A DNA stretch of 64,000 nt from Akebia trifoliata (GCA_017979445.1 CM030718.1:27337021-27401020); one strand, 5' to 3'; positions 11,566 through 22,969 are shown, counted from the stretch's first letter. Numbers and translations: made by a program. Notes: generated by a model not told the origin, from the letters alone.

Positions 11566-11787
11566 ACAAAATAAGGGTCTTTTTTGTGTTATAAAAGTAC
11601 ATAATTCTTTTACTAGAAAGTATTTGGTGCTTCTTGTTGATTTGAAATTAGAATTTGTGACACATATTTGTTTTGAGCTTGTTTCTATGACTCGTCTTAT
11701 AAATTCACATATAATGGAAGCTCCAAGTCATGGGCAGCTATATACATGGTCCTTATTGGTGAATCTTATAATTACAAAATTTTATAA

Positions 11788-11986
11788 GAGTCATGATTTT
11801 TTGACGCCTCGTCTGACACACACACACCCATGAGTCCCTTGACATGGCATAGGCTAAAACCATAGAATTTTTCTCTCGGGATACACAATTGTACATCCCC
11901 ATAAATATGTGTAGTTGTGTATCTTGCGGAAAAGAATCTATGGTTCTAGCGCATGCCACGTCAAGGGCGTCAGAAAATCATTATTC
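11788..11986. mobile_element. Foldback MULE-type MITE, perfect 9-bp TSD
   Basis: Ends GAGTCATGATTTTTTGACGCC / GGGCGTCAGAAAATCATTATTC with identical flanks ATTTTATAA (11779-11787, 11987-11995). The centre (about 11855-11945) is a long hairpin around 'ctcgggatacacaattgt...tgtgtagttgtgtat' closed by 'aaccatagaa' and 'tctatggttc'. Confidence 0.88.
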
Positions 11987-11995
11987 ATTTTATAA

Positions 11996-12944
11996 TTGAG
12001 GTAATACGTTAAAAATAAAAAAAATCAAATCAAAATTTGTTTTTGTCGAACGAAAGTTAAGAAATAAAAGAGAAACCCTCATGATTACAATGATAAATGG
12101 GGGTAAAAAGCACCATCCCTACCATGTGATCTTTGGGCCTCTTGTTTTGTTGATGATGGACATTCTTTTCCCAACAACTCCAATAAGGGCTTCTCCCCAC
12201 AAACAAAACAAACTCAAGGTTTCCTCCTTTAAAAACCCTAGATTAAATGATGTCTCACCATAAATAAAAAACCTTCATTTTGGGGCTAAAATGCCCTTCA
12301 TAATGTCACAAATCTTGCTAGAAGGCACTCACATGGTATGTACCTGACCATATGTATGTACTATAGTCAAATATTATATACTTGTAGTGAAGGAATCCCA
12401 AGGAGAGTGGGGTTTGGGCACATGTTAGGAAGAAAAAGATGACCAAATTCATAGAAGAATACAATGGGAGATTTCCTAGGCAGACTTTGTTGGGGATTTG
12501 CAAATATTGCAAAGAGATCTTTGGTTGATTTTTTGAAGTCTTGAAGGGTTATATATGTAGGGTACAAAGAGATTTATTATTGTAAAAAAAGTTTGGATTG
12601 GATTGCATGAAAATCATCACTAAATGGGTTCAAAGGAATGGGATAGAAAAAGTAAAGAGTGGGTCTTGCTTTCTTTCTTTCTTTCTTTCTTTTTCTCTTC
12701 TCTTTTGTGATAAAGTAGACAGGTTAATGAGTATGCTTGGAAAGGAAATATATGAAGGGAGAGTGTTCACACAATAAACTATTATTTTCTTTTGAAAATG
12801 GATCCTAATCCAATTGATTTTGATCTTAGGATCCTATTAATCAAGTTTGGATCCGGCGATTATGTGTCGGGGTCAGTTTGGTTCATTCGGATAAATTTGG
12901 AAAAAATTTAGGTGGAGGGATAGGCCCAAAGAGAAAAAAAAAAA
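11996..12944. other. Intergenic, no gene recognised
   Basis: AT-rich spacer with a (CTTT)n microsatellite at about 12670-12692. Short open frames only. Confidence 0.4.
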
Positions 12945-13267
12945 AAAAAATTCAAGTGGAGGGAAGAGTAAAAAATTGCTGGTTTTTTTTTTTAATCATT
13001 GATTCATTCATCTAATTATCACCAATTTTCTAGAGACCCCTCTTGTCAATGATTTTTTTTTCCCAATTTTTGTCAAAATTCCATGAATTTTGTGACACGG
13101 CTTAAAAAATGAAGTGGAGGGAAAGAGTTAAAAATCACCGAATTTTTTTTTTTTAATCATCGATTCATTCATCTAATTAATCACCAATTTTCAAGAGACC
13201 CCCCTTGTCAATGCTTTTTTTTTTTCTCTAATTTTTATCGAAATTCCGCGAATTTTGTGGCAGGGCT
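12945..13267 (+). repeat. Tandem duplication, period about 161 bp
   Basis: 'gattcattcatctaatta' starts at 13001 and again at 13162. The surrounding sequence (from 'aagtggagggaa' through 'gagacccc..cttgtcaatg' to 'aattttgtg(a/g)ca(c/g)ggctta') is repeated with moderate divergence. Confidence 0.75.
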
Positions 13268-13614
13268 TAGGACCATAGTTTTAACTTGTCTATATTGATT
13301 ATAGGGCCAAAAACTGTGTGTGTGTGTGTGAGAGTTTCATATAATCTAGCTTTACTGCAAGATACCAATGTTGATCAATGTAACAATATATAATTGGTAG
13401 AAACATCTAAAGAGAAGAGACTTTGCTTCTTAAAACAACTATTTTTCATGAACTTTGTTAAAAAAAAAAATAGGAACCATAACCTTGAACTGGCACAATT
13501 GTTTCTTGTTGAATTTAGTTGAGTTGTTACTGGGCTGAAAATCTCCAAGAAGAAATGTATTACCATATGGAGTACTATTTGGGCCCATGATCCCAAATAT
13601 TTGTGAATCATGAT

Positions 13615-13779
13615 AATCTGACTCACTTTTTTAGACGCTCTTTGTACGTTCCTTACACAAAATCATAGATCCTTTGCTTCGGGATTCACAAGGTAAAAGA
13701 TTTATGGTTATGTGAATTGCAGGTTAGGAAGCATATAAAGAGCGTCTGAAAAAACAGAGTCAAATAATCACCATGATTG
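13615..13779. mobile_element. Foldback MULE-type MITE
   Basis: Left GAATCATGATAATCTGACTC, right (reverse complement) CAATCATGGTGATTATTTGACTC, then arms 'ttttttagacgctctttg' facing 'aagagcgtctgaaaaaa'; the middle has 'catagatcctttgcttcggga'. Flanks AATATTTGT and TATATTTTT agree at 7 of 9. Confidence 0.65.
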
Positions 13780-13822
13780 TATATTTTTATCCCACCCATT
13801 GGTATATCTACACACAACCCCA

Positions 13823-14045
13823 AGGAGTTGGCCTAATTGCAAGCTGAGCCTTGATAAGCTCTTCAAGAAGAGTAGGCCTAGGTCAAGTGTTCGAAATCCC
13901 AAGAAGCTATAAATTTCTTGGGGCCACCTTCCAGGATCTGGTTGACCCTCGAATCAACCTATTGCACATAAGATTTTTTGAGGGGGCGGTGCATGTGATC
14001 ATCGGATTAGTCTCACCCAAAGGGTGGGGATACCCACGATATGAC
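13823..14045 (+). mobile_element. SINE-like element, family A (longest copy)
   Basis: Starts 'ggcctaattgcaagctgagcc', followed by a B-box-like GTTCGAAATCC, then the family body and the end GGGTGGGGATACCCACGATAT; continues into a CA microsatellite. It is the least truncated copy in this window. Confidence 0.65.
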
Positions 14046-14336
14046 ACACACACACACAATCTACACACCAAAAATCAGCAGTGATTGTGAGGTCTCTTTT
14101 AAGTTACACACACCATCACCTTTTTTTGTGAGTGTATATCCTTAGATGTAGCTACGTATGTGATAAATAATCGCATAGAAATGCAAGATTTATATGGGAT
14201 TGACTAAGCCTACGCCCACAAATGAGAGATGTGAGAGTTTCATTATGTTTGAGAATGATTACATCCTTAATTTATGATACCATAGGTTTCTCAACTTGAA
14301 GCCAACTCTCTTAAAACAAAACAAAATATTAATTAG

Positions 14337-14697
14337 CGTTGAGTGTTGTGTTATCCGCCTCCGCTCCTGGGTGTCATGTGCTCACGTATCGTGTTCCAGT
14401 TCAACTCATGACCCACTTATATTTATAGTTCTGCCTTCCCCATCAGATCGATTTTTTGGGGGTAAATGGTTTGTAAAGATGGTATCAGGGGTCTAGATTC
14501 GTATAGATCACGGGTTCAAGTCTCCTCAACAAAATTTTCCACTCGTATGATTGAAAGGGAGTGTTCAGTATTGCTGTTATCAACCTCCATTCTCGGGTGT
14601 CACATGCTCATGTATCATACCCCAGTTCGACCTGTGACTCTTCATAATTATGCCTTCCCCATCAGCTCGGTCTTTTGAAGTAAATAGTTTGTCAACA
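14337..14697 (+). mobile_element. TRIM retrotransposon with perfect 5-bp TSD
   Basis: LTRs at 14337-14479 and 14562-14697 share 'gttgagtgttg', 'ggtgtca(c/t)(a/g)tgctca(c/t)gtatc', 'tgccttccccatcag'. The primer-binding site TGGTATCAGGGG begins at 14480, directly after the left LTR. A purine-rich tract 'gattgaaagggag' precedes the right LTR. The 5-mer ATTAG flanks both ends (14332-14336, 14698-14702). Same family as 11097-11431. Confidence 0.85.
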
Positions 14698-14702
14698 ATT
14701 AG

Positions 14703-16274
14703 CAATCTATGAGGCTTGCAGTTTCCCTTCAAGTTTTTTCTTAAACATTCTTCAAATCCTTAGAACTAGAATAGTTAAAAAGCTCTTTATGATCTTTACG
14801 ATGATGTACATTATTTTATACTATACTTAATTACAAATCTAATATTTCATTTGTATTAAAATTATTATGATACACTCGAAATTCTAATTTTATATATAAA
14901 AAAATATGACAATGATTAACATATGGTTATCAAATTTGTATATTATACCTTTGAACACATTTTCTATTCCTTTCATCTAAAAATATATATATGTAATCAT
15001 AAAAGAAACTTCAACAAAATTTGACATAAAACGATTTTTAGTGTTGGGAGGGTGGTTTGAACAAATCAAATTTATGCTCCACGAACTCCGTGGTCTAATC
15101 AATTACAATGTCGATTAAGGATTATTTTGCGCGATTAATTCAAGCTTGTAAGATTGGAATACATTTTGAAGAATAAAGAAAACTTTTGGGGAGAGTTGTG
15201 ACTTTACCATCTCCATTCTAGGGATTGCATCTTTGCTCCACCATATATCTGTAATTGTATCTTCATTCCCACCATTATATTCACAAACCACAAAACAATT
15301 TGCATAAGAATTATATGGAGATGATGTTAATGGTATCAATGGGGTACTAGCCCCAATGATATATATACTCATCTTAAACAAAAAAAAAAAAACATAAAAT
15401 AAAATAAAAAATGTAAAATCACAACATGGGCTAAGGTAAGTAATTAGGAGGATAGTGAGAGTATAGGTTCTTTGGTTGCAATAATAGTTATGAGGTGTAA
15501 CATGTAGTTTTCGGGGAACTCCCGTCGTAGTGACCACTTGAGCTCATTGGACTTGTAGCTATCCTTGGCGAAGATGACTGGCCTAAAGACCAAGAGATTT
15601 TTTCAAGCAAAATTTTTGAAAAAAAGTGGGGAAATGGAGGATAATAATAAGAAAGGAGAATTGAGAAATTGCTCCAAGACATAGTAATGTACGTTGTCAC
15701 GTATATAGCAGAAGCCCCTCATTAGTCTTGAAAAACAAAACTGCAATCGAATTTCTGAAAAATCTGTCTTCAAGATACAACAGAGTCCATTTTTTGTGTG
15801 TGGCAAAACTATGTGTTCGTCACAATGTTTGCACTAACCTTGAAGACAACATGTCACACAAGTTCTTTGATACACAATGCTTATTTTACTCAAATTAGAA
15901 AGAGTTGTATAAAATCTAGTAGATAGAAGATCATGATGAAGAGTTGGGTGTAAATGGATTTACCTTTGAGATCTAATCATCCTCTATTTGGGCTAATTTC
16001 AATGTTAGTCTTCAAGGCAATGTAGGAAATGTAAAACCTCTTAAGACACCATTACGATAAACCGAGAAAAATGCCTATTATGATCTTTTAGTTTTAATGA
16101 ACAAAGGTGAGACTTATTTCTTTCTTGATTCATCCAGCCTCACATAGATTCAAACTTATAATTGCTATTGTGATTCTTCAACATTGATGAAATTTAATAT
16201 CATAAAACCATGCATAAAAATAACTTGAAAAAGTTTGGTGAGGGAAACCTTGAAAACAAGCTAGGGAATGTAGT
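14703..16274. other. Downstream of SBPase, no gene recognised
   Basis: AT-rich. A 140-codon minus-strand frame at 15115-15537 and neighbours at 15488-15806 have no recognisable domain and are rich in Ile/Phe/Tyr, as random AT-rich DNA would be. The 3' UTR of SBPase lies in the right part. Confidence 0.4.
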
Positions 16275-18410
16275 CTAAACAGCAGCCCCAACAGGTGTGC
16301 CAGTTCTAAGCCTTGAAGACCCATATAGAGTTTCTTCAAACCGAATAATCTCGTTCTTCGATCCATATGCAACTTGGGTTCGATCATCGAGATTATTGAT
16401 CACCTTGTCTAGGACTGATTGGGTTCCATCGCTACTATATCCTCCCGCTTTCTCAATCAAGAAACCCAATGGAGCCACCTCGAATAACAGCCTCAGCTTC
16501 GCTTTGGTTGTCGGGGATATCACATTTGTGAAGATACCCTTCTCTTTAACAATGATCTATTAGAAGCACAAACAATCAAAAAATCTTAGTAGATGAACTC
16601 AATTAAAATGACCCAACTCACTAACGTGGTCGAGTCAATTCGAGCTCACAAGAAACAGATTAAAGACCTGGTTAACGTCAGGCACCATTCCTCCGGTGTA
16701 CCGCAACGTGTACTTCTCTTTTACGTAGTAGTTGATGAGCTGTTGTAAGACAATTACACAAATTTAAAGATTTAAAAGGAATATTTGATTAAGAGTCGTG
16801 CTGGAGTGACTTCAAGATTGGACCTCATATCGCACATCTTGACGTGAAAATGGATAGGAGAACCATAAATGCTTTTCACGTCAGGATGTGCAGCGTGAGG
16901 TCCAATCTTGAGGTCACTTCAGCATTATTCTTTGATTAATGTAGCAATAAAAAAGAAGAAAATCAAATAATGGAGACCTTATCATAGTCAGGGTTATCAA
17001 ATGTGGCTCTCAAATTTCCAGGAGAGAACATCTTTCCTTCACCAATTTCTGTGGTGTCTTTGACATGTAGCCACTTTCCTAGAAAATACATCAATGAGAG
17101 ATGGTTTATATATATAGATGTAGTAAAAAAGAAAGAAAAAAATTAATGTTTAAAAAGGGATTATTAGTTATAACCTTCATCGAGAAGAAGGAATTCGTGT
17201 GTCCCGGGGATGTCTTTAAGAGCGAGGACATATGTCGTACGAGGTCCATAAATACCCATAGCTGCTGCAACTTGATCTCTTCCTGTTACACCCGTTAACT
17301 TATCCCCGGGCCACACCCCAAAGATCGTACCCACCGTGAAATTTGTGTCAACGATACTAGACCCATCGAGTGGATCAAAAGCAACGCTAAATCCACCTAT
17401 TCGGATCATTAAACAAAAATGGGTTTTTATTTTATAGTTTGATTTTCCTCAATTCAATTTACGGGTTTCGATAAGAATTATAATAGACCTTCAACTGGGC
17501 CTCCCATGTCTTGAAGCTCGGGAACTTCTTCAGAACAAGCGTATTTGCAAAAATGCGAGTAATTCAAAGCCTAGGAATCAAAGATTAGAGAAATTGAGCT
17601 TATTTTTGTTCTTGAAATTGAAACATGAAATTCAATCTCAAAACATAGATCAAAACCAATAAAGTACAAAATTTGGTATCTCTAACCTCGAAGAGGAGCT
17701 TATCGGCTAACATGTCGACAGCGAGCTGCTCATCTCCGAACGAATTAACACACGCCGTTCCTCCACAAGAGGCAGTCCTCACTTTGAAGGCTATGGTCCT
17801 TAGTGCTTCTCCCATACACATCATCACCCTTATTAATCCCTTATCAGTGGTTGCTTTGCTTAGAAACTCCTCCTATAATTAACAAACTCTACACCATAAA
17901 TCGTCGAATCTTACCGTTTTTTTTTCAATAAAATTTGATTAGTTAATCTGATTAAATTCCTAATAAGGTCTAGACCAAGTACTCATGCATTAAAAATAAA
18001 TTGATATAAGTTACCAAGCTATCTCCGATCTCGCATTTAGTCACTAGAGATGAAGAACTCTTCGGGTTTGAAACCTTAATTGAAGATTTCGATACCATTT
18101 GCAAAGATTCACCGAAGAGGGAAGTCGATTTAAGACGCTGCAAGACATATCACATATTTATTTATTTTTTCATTCAAATAATTTGTTATTGTTTGTACAA
18201 TATAACTCGAAAAAATAAAATAAAATAAAGAATATGACTATAATTCAATAAAATTATGATCATATAAATGTTGATATGGTTCAATATATTTCATACCCGA
18301 GAACTAAACGATCTAGAAATCGACGTTGGAGACGCTAATGTAGTCGATCGCTGAGACGATAGGTTCGGTGGAAAAGATCCACGTGCGTAGCACGTGATGC
18401 TGGTCTCCAT
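16275..18410 (-). CDS. SBPASE: Sedoheptulose-1,7-bisphosphatase, chloroplastic
   Basis: Dephosphorylates sedoheptulose-1,7-bisphosphate in the Calvin-Benson cycle (stroma), controlling RuBP regeneration. Eight exons on GT-AG boundaries: 18410-18297, 18137-18015, 17872-17687, 17570-17489, 17396-17175, 17078-16978, 16739-16668, 16556-16275; spliced 393 residues, as expected for plant SBPase. The N-terminus [12 protein letters not shown] plus about 60 Ser/Thr/Arg-rich residues is a transit peptide. The redox pair is intact (SCGGTAC, C115 and C120), the thioredoxin-switched disulfide site of SBPase. The metal/phosphate motif [11 protein letters not shown] lies at 175-185, and the end is [19 protein letters not shown]. 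The [10 protein letters not shown] segment and the redox site fit SBPase rather than chloroplast FBPase, in which the regulatory cysteines sit in a separate insertion. No broken exon. Intron 6 hosts a MITE. Confidence 0.97.
16793..16930. mobile_element. Foldback MULE-type MITE inside SBPase intron 6
   Basis: Ends GAGTCGTGCTGGAGTGACTTC / reverse complement GAATAATGCTGAAGTGACCTC; nearly complete inverted repeat of 138 bp. The identical 9-mer TTTGATTAA flanks it at 16784-16792 and 16931-16939. Class with 'tcaagattgg(t)acctca' arms; other copies at 32704, 42653, 52523 and, more diverged, 35032 and 58650. Confidence 0.92.
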
Positions 18411-18559
18411 TTTTGCAATATTTCTGAAATTTATAGATTTAATGAAAATTTTTGCAAGACTTGCTTCCTTGAAGAAGCTCTCTGTTAGTATGAGTGTGTG
18501 TGTGTGTGTGTCTGTGTGTGTGTTATGGGTTGAGCTTGGAAAACAAGGAGAGCCTCAAG

Positions 18560-18600
18560 GATAGTAGATAAGCAGTTAAATGTGCTTCTGCCACGTGTCA
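18560..18600 (-). promoter_or_regulatory. G-box and I-box in SBPase upstream region
   Basis: CACGTG in 'gccacgtgtca' (18592-18597) and GATAAG (18567-18572) lie about 160-190 bp upstream of the SBPase ATG. Paired I-box and G-box motifs are a known light-responsive arrangement in photosynthesis genes such as rbcS. That they act here is inference from position. A (TG)n run lies between them and the ATG (about 18494-18523). Confidence 0.5.
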
Positions 18601-18699
18601 TGCTAAAAAGATAGTGTATGGGACTTATGTTGATTCCCATCCTTCCAATTTGTGGCTCTTACTGATCCCCTATTTCTCTTGGCATATTGCTTAACGGCC

Positions 18700-20144
18700 A
18701 ACGTTTGCATACGTAGGTGAAGCATATTTTTTTTAAACTCGTCGAGTCGATTCAACTCGGTTGGATTTCAAGGTGATTTGGCCTCAAAACTCGATGGAGC
18801 CAAGTTGGGTCAAAAACTCGACCGAGTTATTCAGCTTGGTATAATTTGTTTGTGGTTTATTTTAAAATAGTAGAAGCTATTTTTTTTCCTTCTAAAAATG
18901 AGTTGGTCGCCTTACGGTCTCCAGGCGATAGGGTTTCTGATTGATTAAATGAATCATGTTCTTCCATTCCATTGTTCAAAGCAACACTTGTTTTATTTTT
19001 GAGTCGTTATAATATAACTCGCCATGTGGCATACTCAATCGACTCCTTGACGTGACAAGTTCGGGAATCGTAGCTTTGAGGGAGCCGTGTATCCAAAGGC
19101 ATACAGTTCTACAGTTCCCAAACTTATCCACACCAGGGAGTCAATTGAGTATGCCACCTGGCGAGTCATGTTATCGACTCTTTATTTAAATTTTTTTACG
19201 GTCGCACGTCCCATCCCCACATAAGTTTCTCAACGTGTAATAGGGTAAGTCAAGAGTCCACCAAATTCCAAAGACAAAGCCCAATCCTTTGGGGGTGACA
19301 TTCATAGCCACGTCTTATGTTGTTGAAAATGTGTTTATATATATTTTCACTATCTACATCCATGTTCTTTTTCAGTATCTTTTAAAATTTTCAATGTGAA
19401 AAATTCTACTAATTAGAATTATAATCAGTCATTATTAAGCATTTTTTAACCTTCTTAATTGACTTTCTCTTAATTTTCTTATGTATCTATGTTACATAAA
19501 ACAATCTTGTGTTGTTGCATCTCAGTGGCCTGGGTTCATGTCAGCCAGGTTGAGTCCTACCTGAAAGGAAAAAACTTTCAAGGTGGTATTCCAAATTTTG
19601 GTGGAAATGTTGGGGCGTGAAAAAAAATTAAAAACACCACGTGTCTTGTATCGAGGAGGGTTCCTTCAAAATTTGAAGCGGCCTGTCCACTACAAAGTCG
19701 GACTCTACCCGAATCAAGCTAGAGATAAGCCCTACCCATCTAGTTGTGATCGAATGTTACGAAATTTTATTGGCCCATTTAAGATTATATCAACTGTTAA
19801 AAATATAAAAATAAAAAGGGGATTAAAGGAAGAATTAATCATGTAAGATGATCGATTCTCTGAAGTTTACTGAGCCAATTTCATTAATCATCAAACTTGC
19901 CAATCCTTGACTATAATACCATTATTTAAAAGAAATATGACTAGTAATGAAGTCCAATTAAACTTCAACCCCTTAAAAAAAACTTGGTATAGCAACCACT
20001 TCTTAATAAAACTAAAATTAAGATAAATAAGTTAAAAGAGGACTGAAAAAATATTAATAACTTGGAAGAAAGTTAGGGAACCATATTAGTCGAACTCCAA
20101 ATAGGTTTCATTTCAAGCAAATACATCCATTTTGTCAAGTTTTC
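18700..20144. other. Intergenic apart from the 19-kb MITE
   Basis: Around 18738-18845 is a degenerate repeat of 'actcgatggagccaagttgggtcaaaaactcg' type also seen at 62150-62310 and weakly at 55210-55390. An 87-codon plus frame at 19583-19846 is not recognisable. No gene supported. Confidence 0.4.
19001..19180. mobile_element. Foldback MULE-type MITE
   Basis: Ends GAGTCGTTATAATATAACTCGCC / GGCGAGTCATGTTATCGACTC; arms continue 'atgtggcatactcaatcgactcc' and complement. Flanks TTTATTTTT and TTTATTTAA agree at 7 of 9. The arm class resembles 7784-8001. Confidence 0.7.
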
Positions 20145-20149
20145 TATTT

Positions 20150-20345
20150 TTTTTATTTTTTATTTTGATATCGTGGGTATCCCCACCTTCGGGTGGGACT
20201 AATCCCTCGGTCACACGCACCGCCCCCTCAGAAAGTCTTACGTGCAACAGGTTGAGTCGAGGGTCAAACAAACCTTGGAGGGTGGCCCTAAGACATTCAT
20301 AGCTTGGTGGGGTTTCAAACATTTGACCTACTTCTCTTCTCTTAC
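20150..20345 (-). mobile_element. SINE-like element, family A
   Basis: Minus-strand copy: tail (plus-strand T-rich) at 20145-20165, then GATATCGTGGGTATCCCCAC and the family body, with the B-box region at about 20305-20325 (GTTTGAAACCCC on the minus strand). Confidence 0.65.
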
Positions 20346-21138
20346 TATTGAAGTTAATGATGGCCTCGCAATCAACATTATCACAGCAACATATTTTTTC
20401 CATCCCTTTATTTAGGTGCTTTCCACCAGAGTTGACTAGATTGATAACATCCATGTGTGGCACCAACAAAAATAATTCATGAAATTGATTCTCTCCATGA
20501 GTACTATCTTTTAATATATAATCTCACTAAAACACAAATTTGAGCATATTGCTTTAACAAGTCGGCGACAATCCTTCAAATAATGTGTTGTATCAATACA
20601 TCGTGACCAATAGCGAGGAGAGCAACAATGATAGGCATCTCTTGACAATTTGAACATGCCAACAATCTGATCTGACAAGAGAACAAGAGGAATTATGCCA
20701 AAACATGGCACATATAGCCATGAAGAAATGAAATCAACACGAAGAAATGAAATCAACACGCCTTTTGACCAATCTGTACTCCAAGCTGAGCTACCTAACA
20801 AGTTGTAGATATCAAAGTTCCTTCAACCTCCTAAATAAAACATGGAATCCTGCCATTGACCCCCTCGTAACTCTTACCCCAGCAACATAGTAGCTTTTAC
20901 TAAAGATCCATCTGACCTGACCAAAATGTCTTGATACCACAACCAATTCAGGTTTGTGAACTCCCACTACTACATCCAGTGAGTCTTCAAGGGACACCCC
21001 ATCGAAGAAATCAAAATGGAAACCACCAACAAAGACCAATTCACTCCACTCCAATTCTGTTGGCCAAAGTTCTCCAAGCAACCAAAATTGATGAACCAAG
21101 ATATACTATCACCTCTCTGAGTATCCCAACCACAACAT
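20346..21138 (-). other. Unidentified sequence flanking a LINE
   Basis: Minus-strand open frames at 20511-20801 and 20812-21099 are relatively rich in Trp/Val/Leu and separated by single stops, which hints at decayed coding sequence, possibly retroelement. I cannot assign a family. A LINE tail is inserted at its upstream edge (21139). Confidence 0.3.
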
Positions 21139-21950
21139 TTTTTTTTTGATAAGTAAAGAAAGAATTATATTAGATGCTGGTTGAGGTACCCAGCAGAAAA
21201 TACAGCAAAGAACTTAAGCATCCCAAGAAACCTATCCCCCCCTCGAAATGTTACGCACTCTATCCCACCTCCCCAAAAAAGTCCTTGAAAAAAAAAATTA
21301 AGTTCAACAAAAACTACACCAAAAGAAAAGTAAATATAGAAAAGGGGTAAGCGTATCTTGAAGAGCTTTCTTTTCCTCCAAAGATTCTACTGATTCACTC
21401 CTTCCAAATCCCCCACACAATGGGAAAAGGTATTAGGCTCCACAAAACCCTCTTGAAATTAGTAAAACAGTAACCCATCTTAGACCAACTCCAACAAGTC
21501 CTTAACAGAGAGGTATGCATCCCTCCACACTAAATAACTGCAGAAAATGCAACCAAATATCTCATGCAACGTCACAATGAAATAACAAATACCCCATCTC
21601 AACCAGTTGCATGTAGGGTGGTGCGTGTGAACGTGGGAAGTCTCACCCGAAGGGTGGGGATATCCACGATAAGCCAAAAAAAAAAAAAAAACAAATGCCT
21701 AACTGCTGCTTCGTCTCTGTTGCACATGCAGCACATATTAGAGTAACTGATCCATGGTCAAAATTCTTCCCCATGCCACTGTCCACATGAAAAAAGAAAT
21801 TTTAGAAGGGAACCGAGGCCCCCACACAGCAACATTTTGGAAAGATAGTGTGCTCAATGAGTGCTAGATCGTGATAGGAATTACTCGATGAGAATTGTCC
21901 TTCCTATCTCTCTCAACAACCCACCATAGTGCTACCCATCTCTCATAGTA
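21139..21950 (-). mobile_element. L1-type LINE 3' portion (zf-RVT region), decayed
   Basis: On the minus strand, 21850-21690 reads AVWGPRFPSKISFFMWTVAWG then RILTMDQLL, and after a frameshift CCMCNRDEAAVRHLF: the zinc-binding reverse-transcriptase-associated domain of plant L1-type LINEs. Downstream frames give LVWRDAYLSVKDLL and IVWGIWKE..SRIFGGKE, the usual C-terminal block. The 3' end is 'aatataattctttctttacttatc' plus an A run (plus-strand T run at 21139-21148). A SINE interrupts it at 21591-21690. Stops and frameshifts make it inactive. Confidence 0.8.
21591..21690 (+). mobile_element. Truncated family A SINE inserted in the LINE
   Basis: Carries only the family A 3' half ('aaccagttgcatgtagggtggtgcgtgtga' and the GGGTGGGGATATCCACGATA end) plus a run of about 16 A. 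AACAAAT occurs directly before it (21584-21590) and ACAAAT directly after the A run, consistent with a short target duplication. Confidence 0.65.
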
Positions 21951-21959
21951 CCACCACTA

Positions 21960-22540
21960 AAGTTCACTTTTAAATCACATCATAACCTTCACTCATCTTT
22001 GACTGTCCCAGCCAAAAGCTTCCTATCAGACAAAAACACATACACACACGCCCACCCACACGCAAGCACACGCACATATACACACACACACACACCCCTA
22101 CCCACATGCACGCACGCACGCACACACGCGCACACGCAAAGAGGATATGTTATAAAATAGAAACAAACAGAAAATAATCCAAACCTAGGCTTGAATATGT
22201 TTCTTATCAAAATCAAACGACCCAAGTCATGAGATGAATAATTATCAAAAAAGAAAAAAAGAAAAGAAGCCATGGATGAAACTTGACTTACCATAGATGT
22301 ATCTCTTGGGTGCTCAAGCATCCATCTTAAACTCCACACAGTTTGATTAGAAATCCCAACTAATTCTGCATTCCTGTTATGACACGGAACACCTCAAGAC
22401 AGTTGAATCCCAGAAATAACTACAAGCTGCTAGATCCTAAGCCAAGTAAAATGAGTTCCTAGACAGTTCAAGAAATAAAATTGCAGGGGTCACCAAATTT
22501 AGTTTGAACCTACTAATATTGACCTTCAATTTAATCAAGA
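21960..22540. other. Intergenic with CA-rich microsatellite
   Basis: About 22033-22138 is an irregular (CA)n/(CACG)n tract with alternating purine-pyrimidine character. No gene seen; a minus frame at 21989-22339 is a by-product of this tract. Confidence 0.5.
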
Positions 22541-22544
22541 CTGC

Positions 22545-22790
22545 ATTTGATTGCTAAGAAACTAGTGGGAAAATCAATTTCTCAAAGGAAACATGATTTT
22601 CAGGAAAAAAAGCTATTTGCCCAAGACGGCCCGAAAGTCATTTTTTACTACCCACACCTCGAAATGATTTCCCCGTGGAACCAAAAAATTAAAAGCTCAC
22701 TCTTTCCCGGGATTTCAATCAGTTTTTGATGGCAATCCCATTTTAATCAATTTTCTACTGAATTATCCAGACAATCAAACACTCCCTAAA
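22545..22790. mobile_element. Probable hAT-like MITE
   Basis: Left 'gcatttgattgctaag' faces right (reverse complement) 'ggagtgtttgattgtctgg', and inner arms 'gggaaaatcaattt' and 'aatcaattttct' also pair. No clear target duplication. Confidence 0.4.
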
Positions 22791-22969
22791 ATGAAACATA
22801 ATTCTACCAAAACTAGAAATCTTATTCTTACCATCTAGAACTAGTCAAGAAAATTGACTGGAGTTCCTAAGCTACACAGCACATGGTGCAGATTAGCAAT
22901 TACCACATAAACAATCATAATTCTTTGACAGATTAACTAAAATTGTAATTTTATTAAACTAAATATCCC

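Noticed and set aside
15115..15806. Minus-strand frames of 67-140 codons downstream of SBPase
   Set aside because: No domain, no consistent splice chain, Ile/Phe/Tyr-rich composition as in random AT-rich sequence.
16275..18410. Chloroplast fructose-1,6-bisphosphatase as the identity
   Set aside because: The CGGTAC redox pair near the mature N-terminus, the VWPGDKLTG segment and the 393-residue length fit SBPase; the separate regulatory insertion of chloroplast FBPase is absent.
20511..21099. Two consecutive minus-strand frames (about 95 codons each) next to the LINE
   Set aside because: They look faintly protein-like, but I cannot tie them to a family or a splice model, so they are described only as unidentified flank.
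22030..22140. CA/CACG tract as a functional Z-DNA or regulatory site
   Set aside because: Alternating purine-pyrimidine character is real, but nothing ties it to a gene; listed only as a microsatellite.
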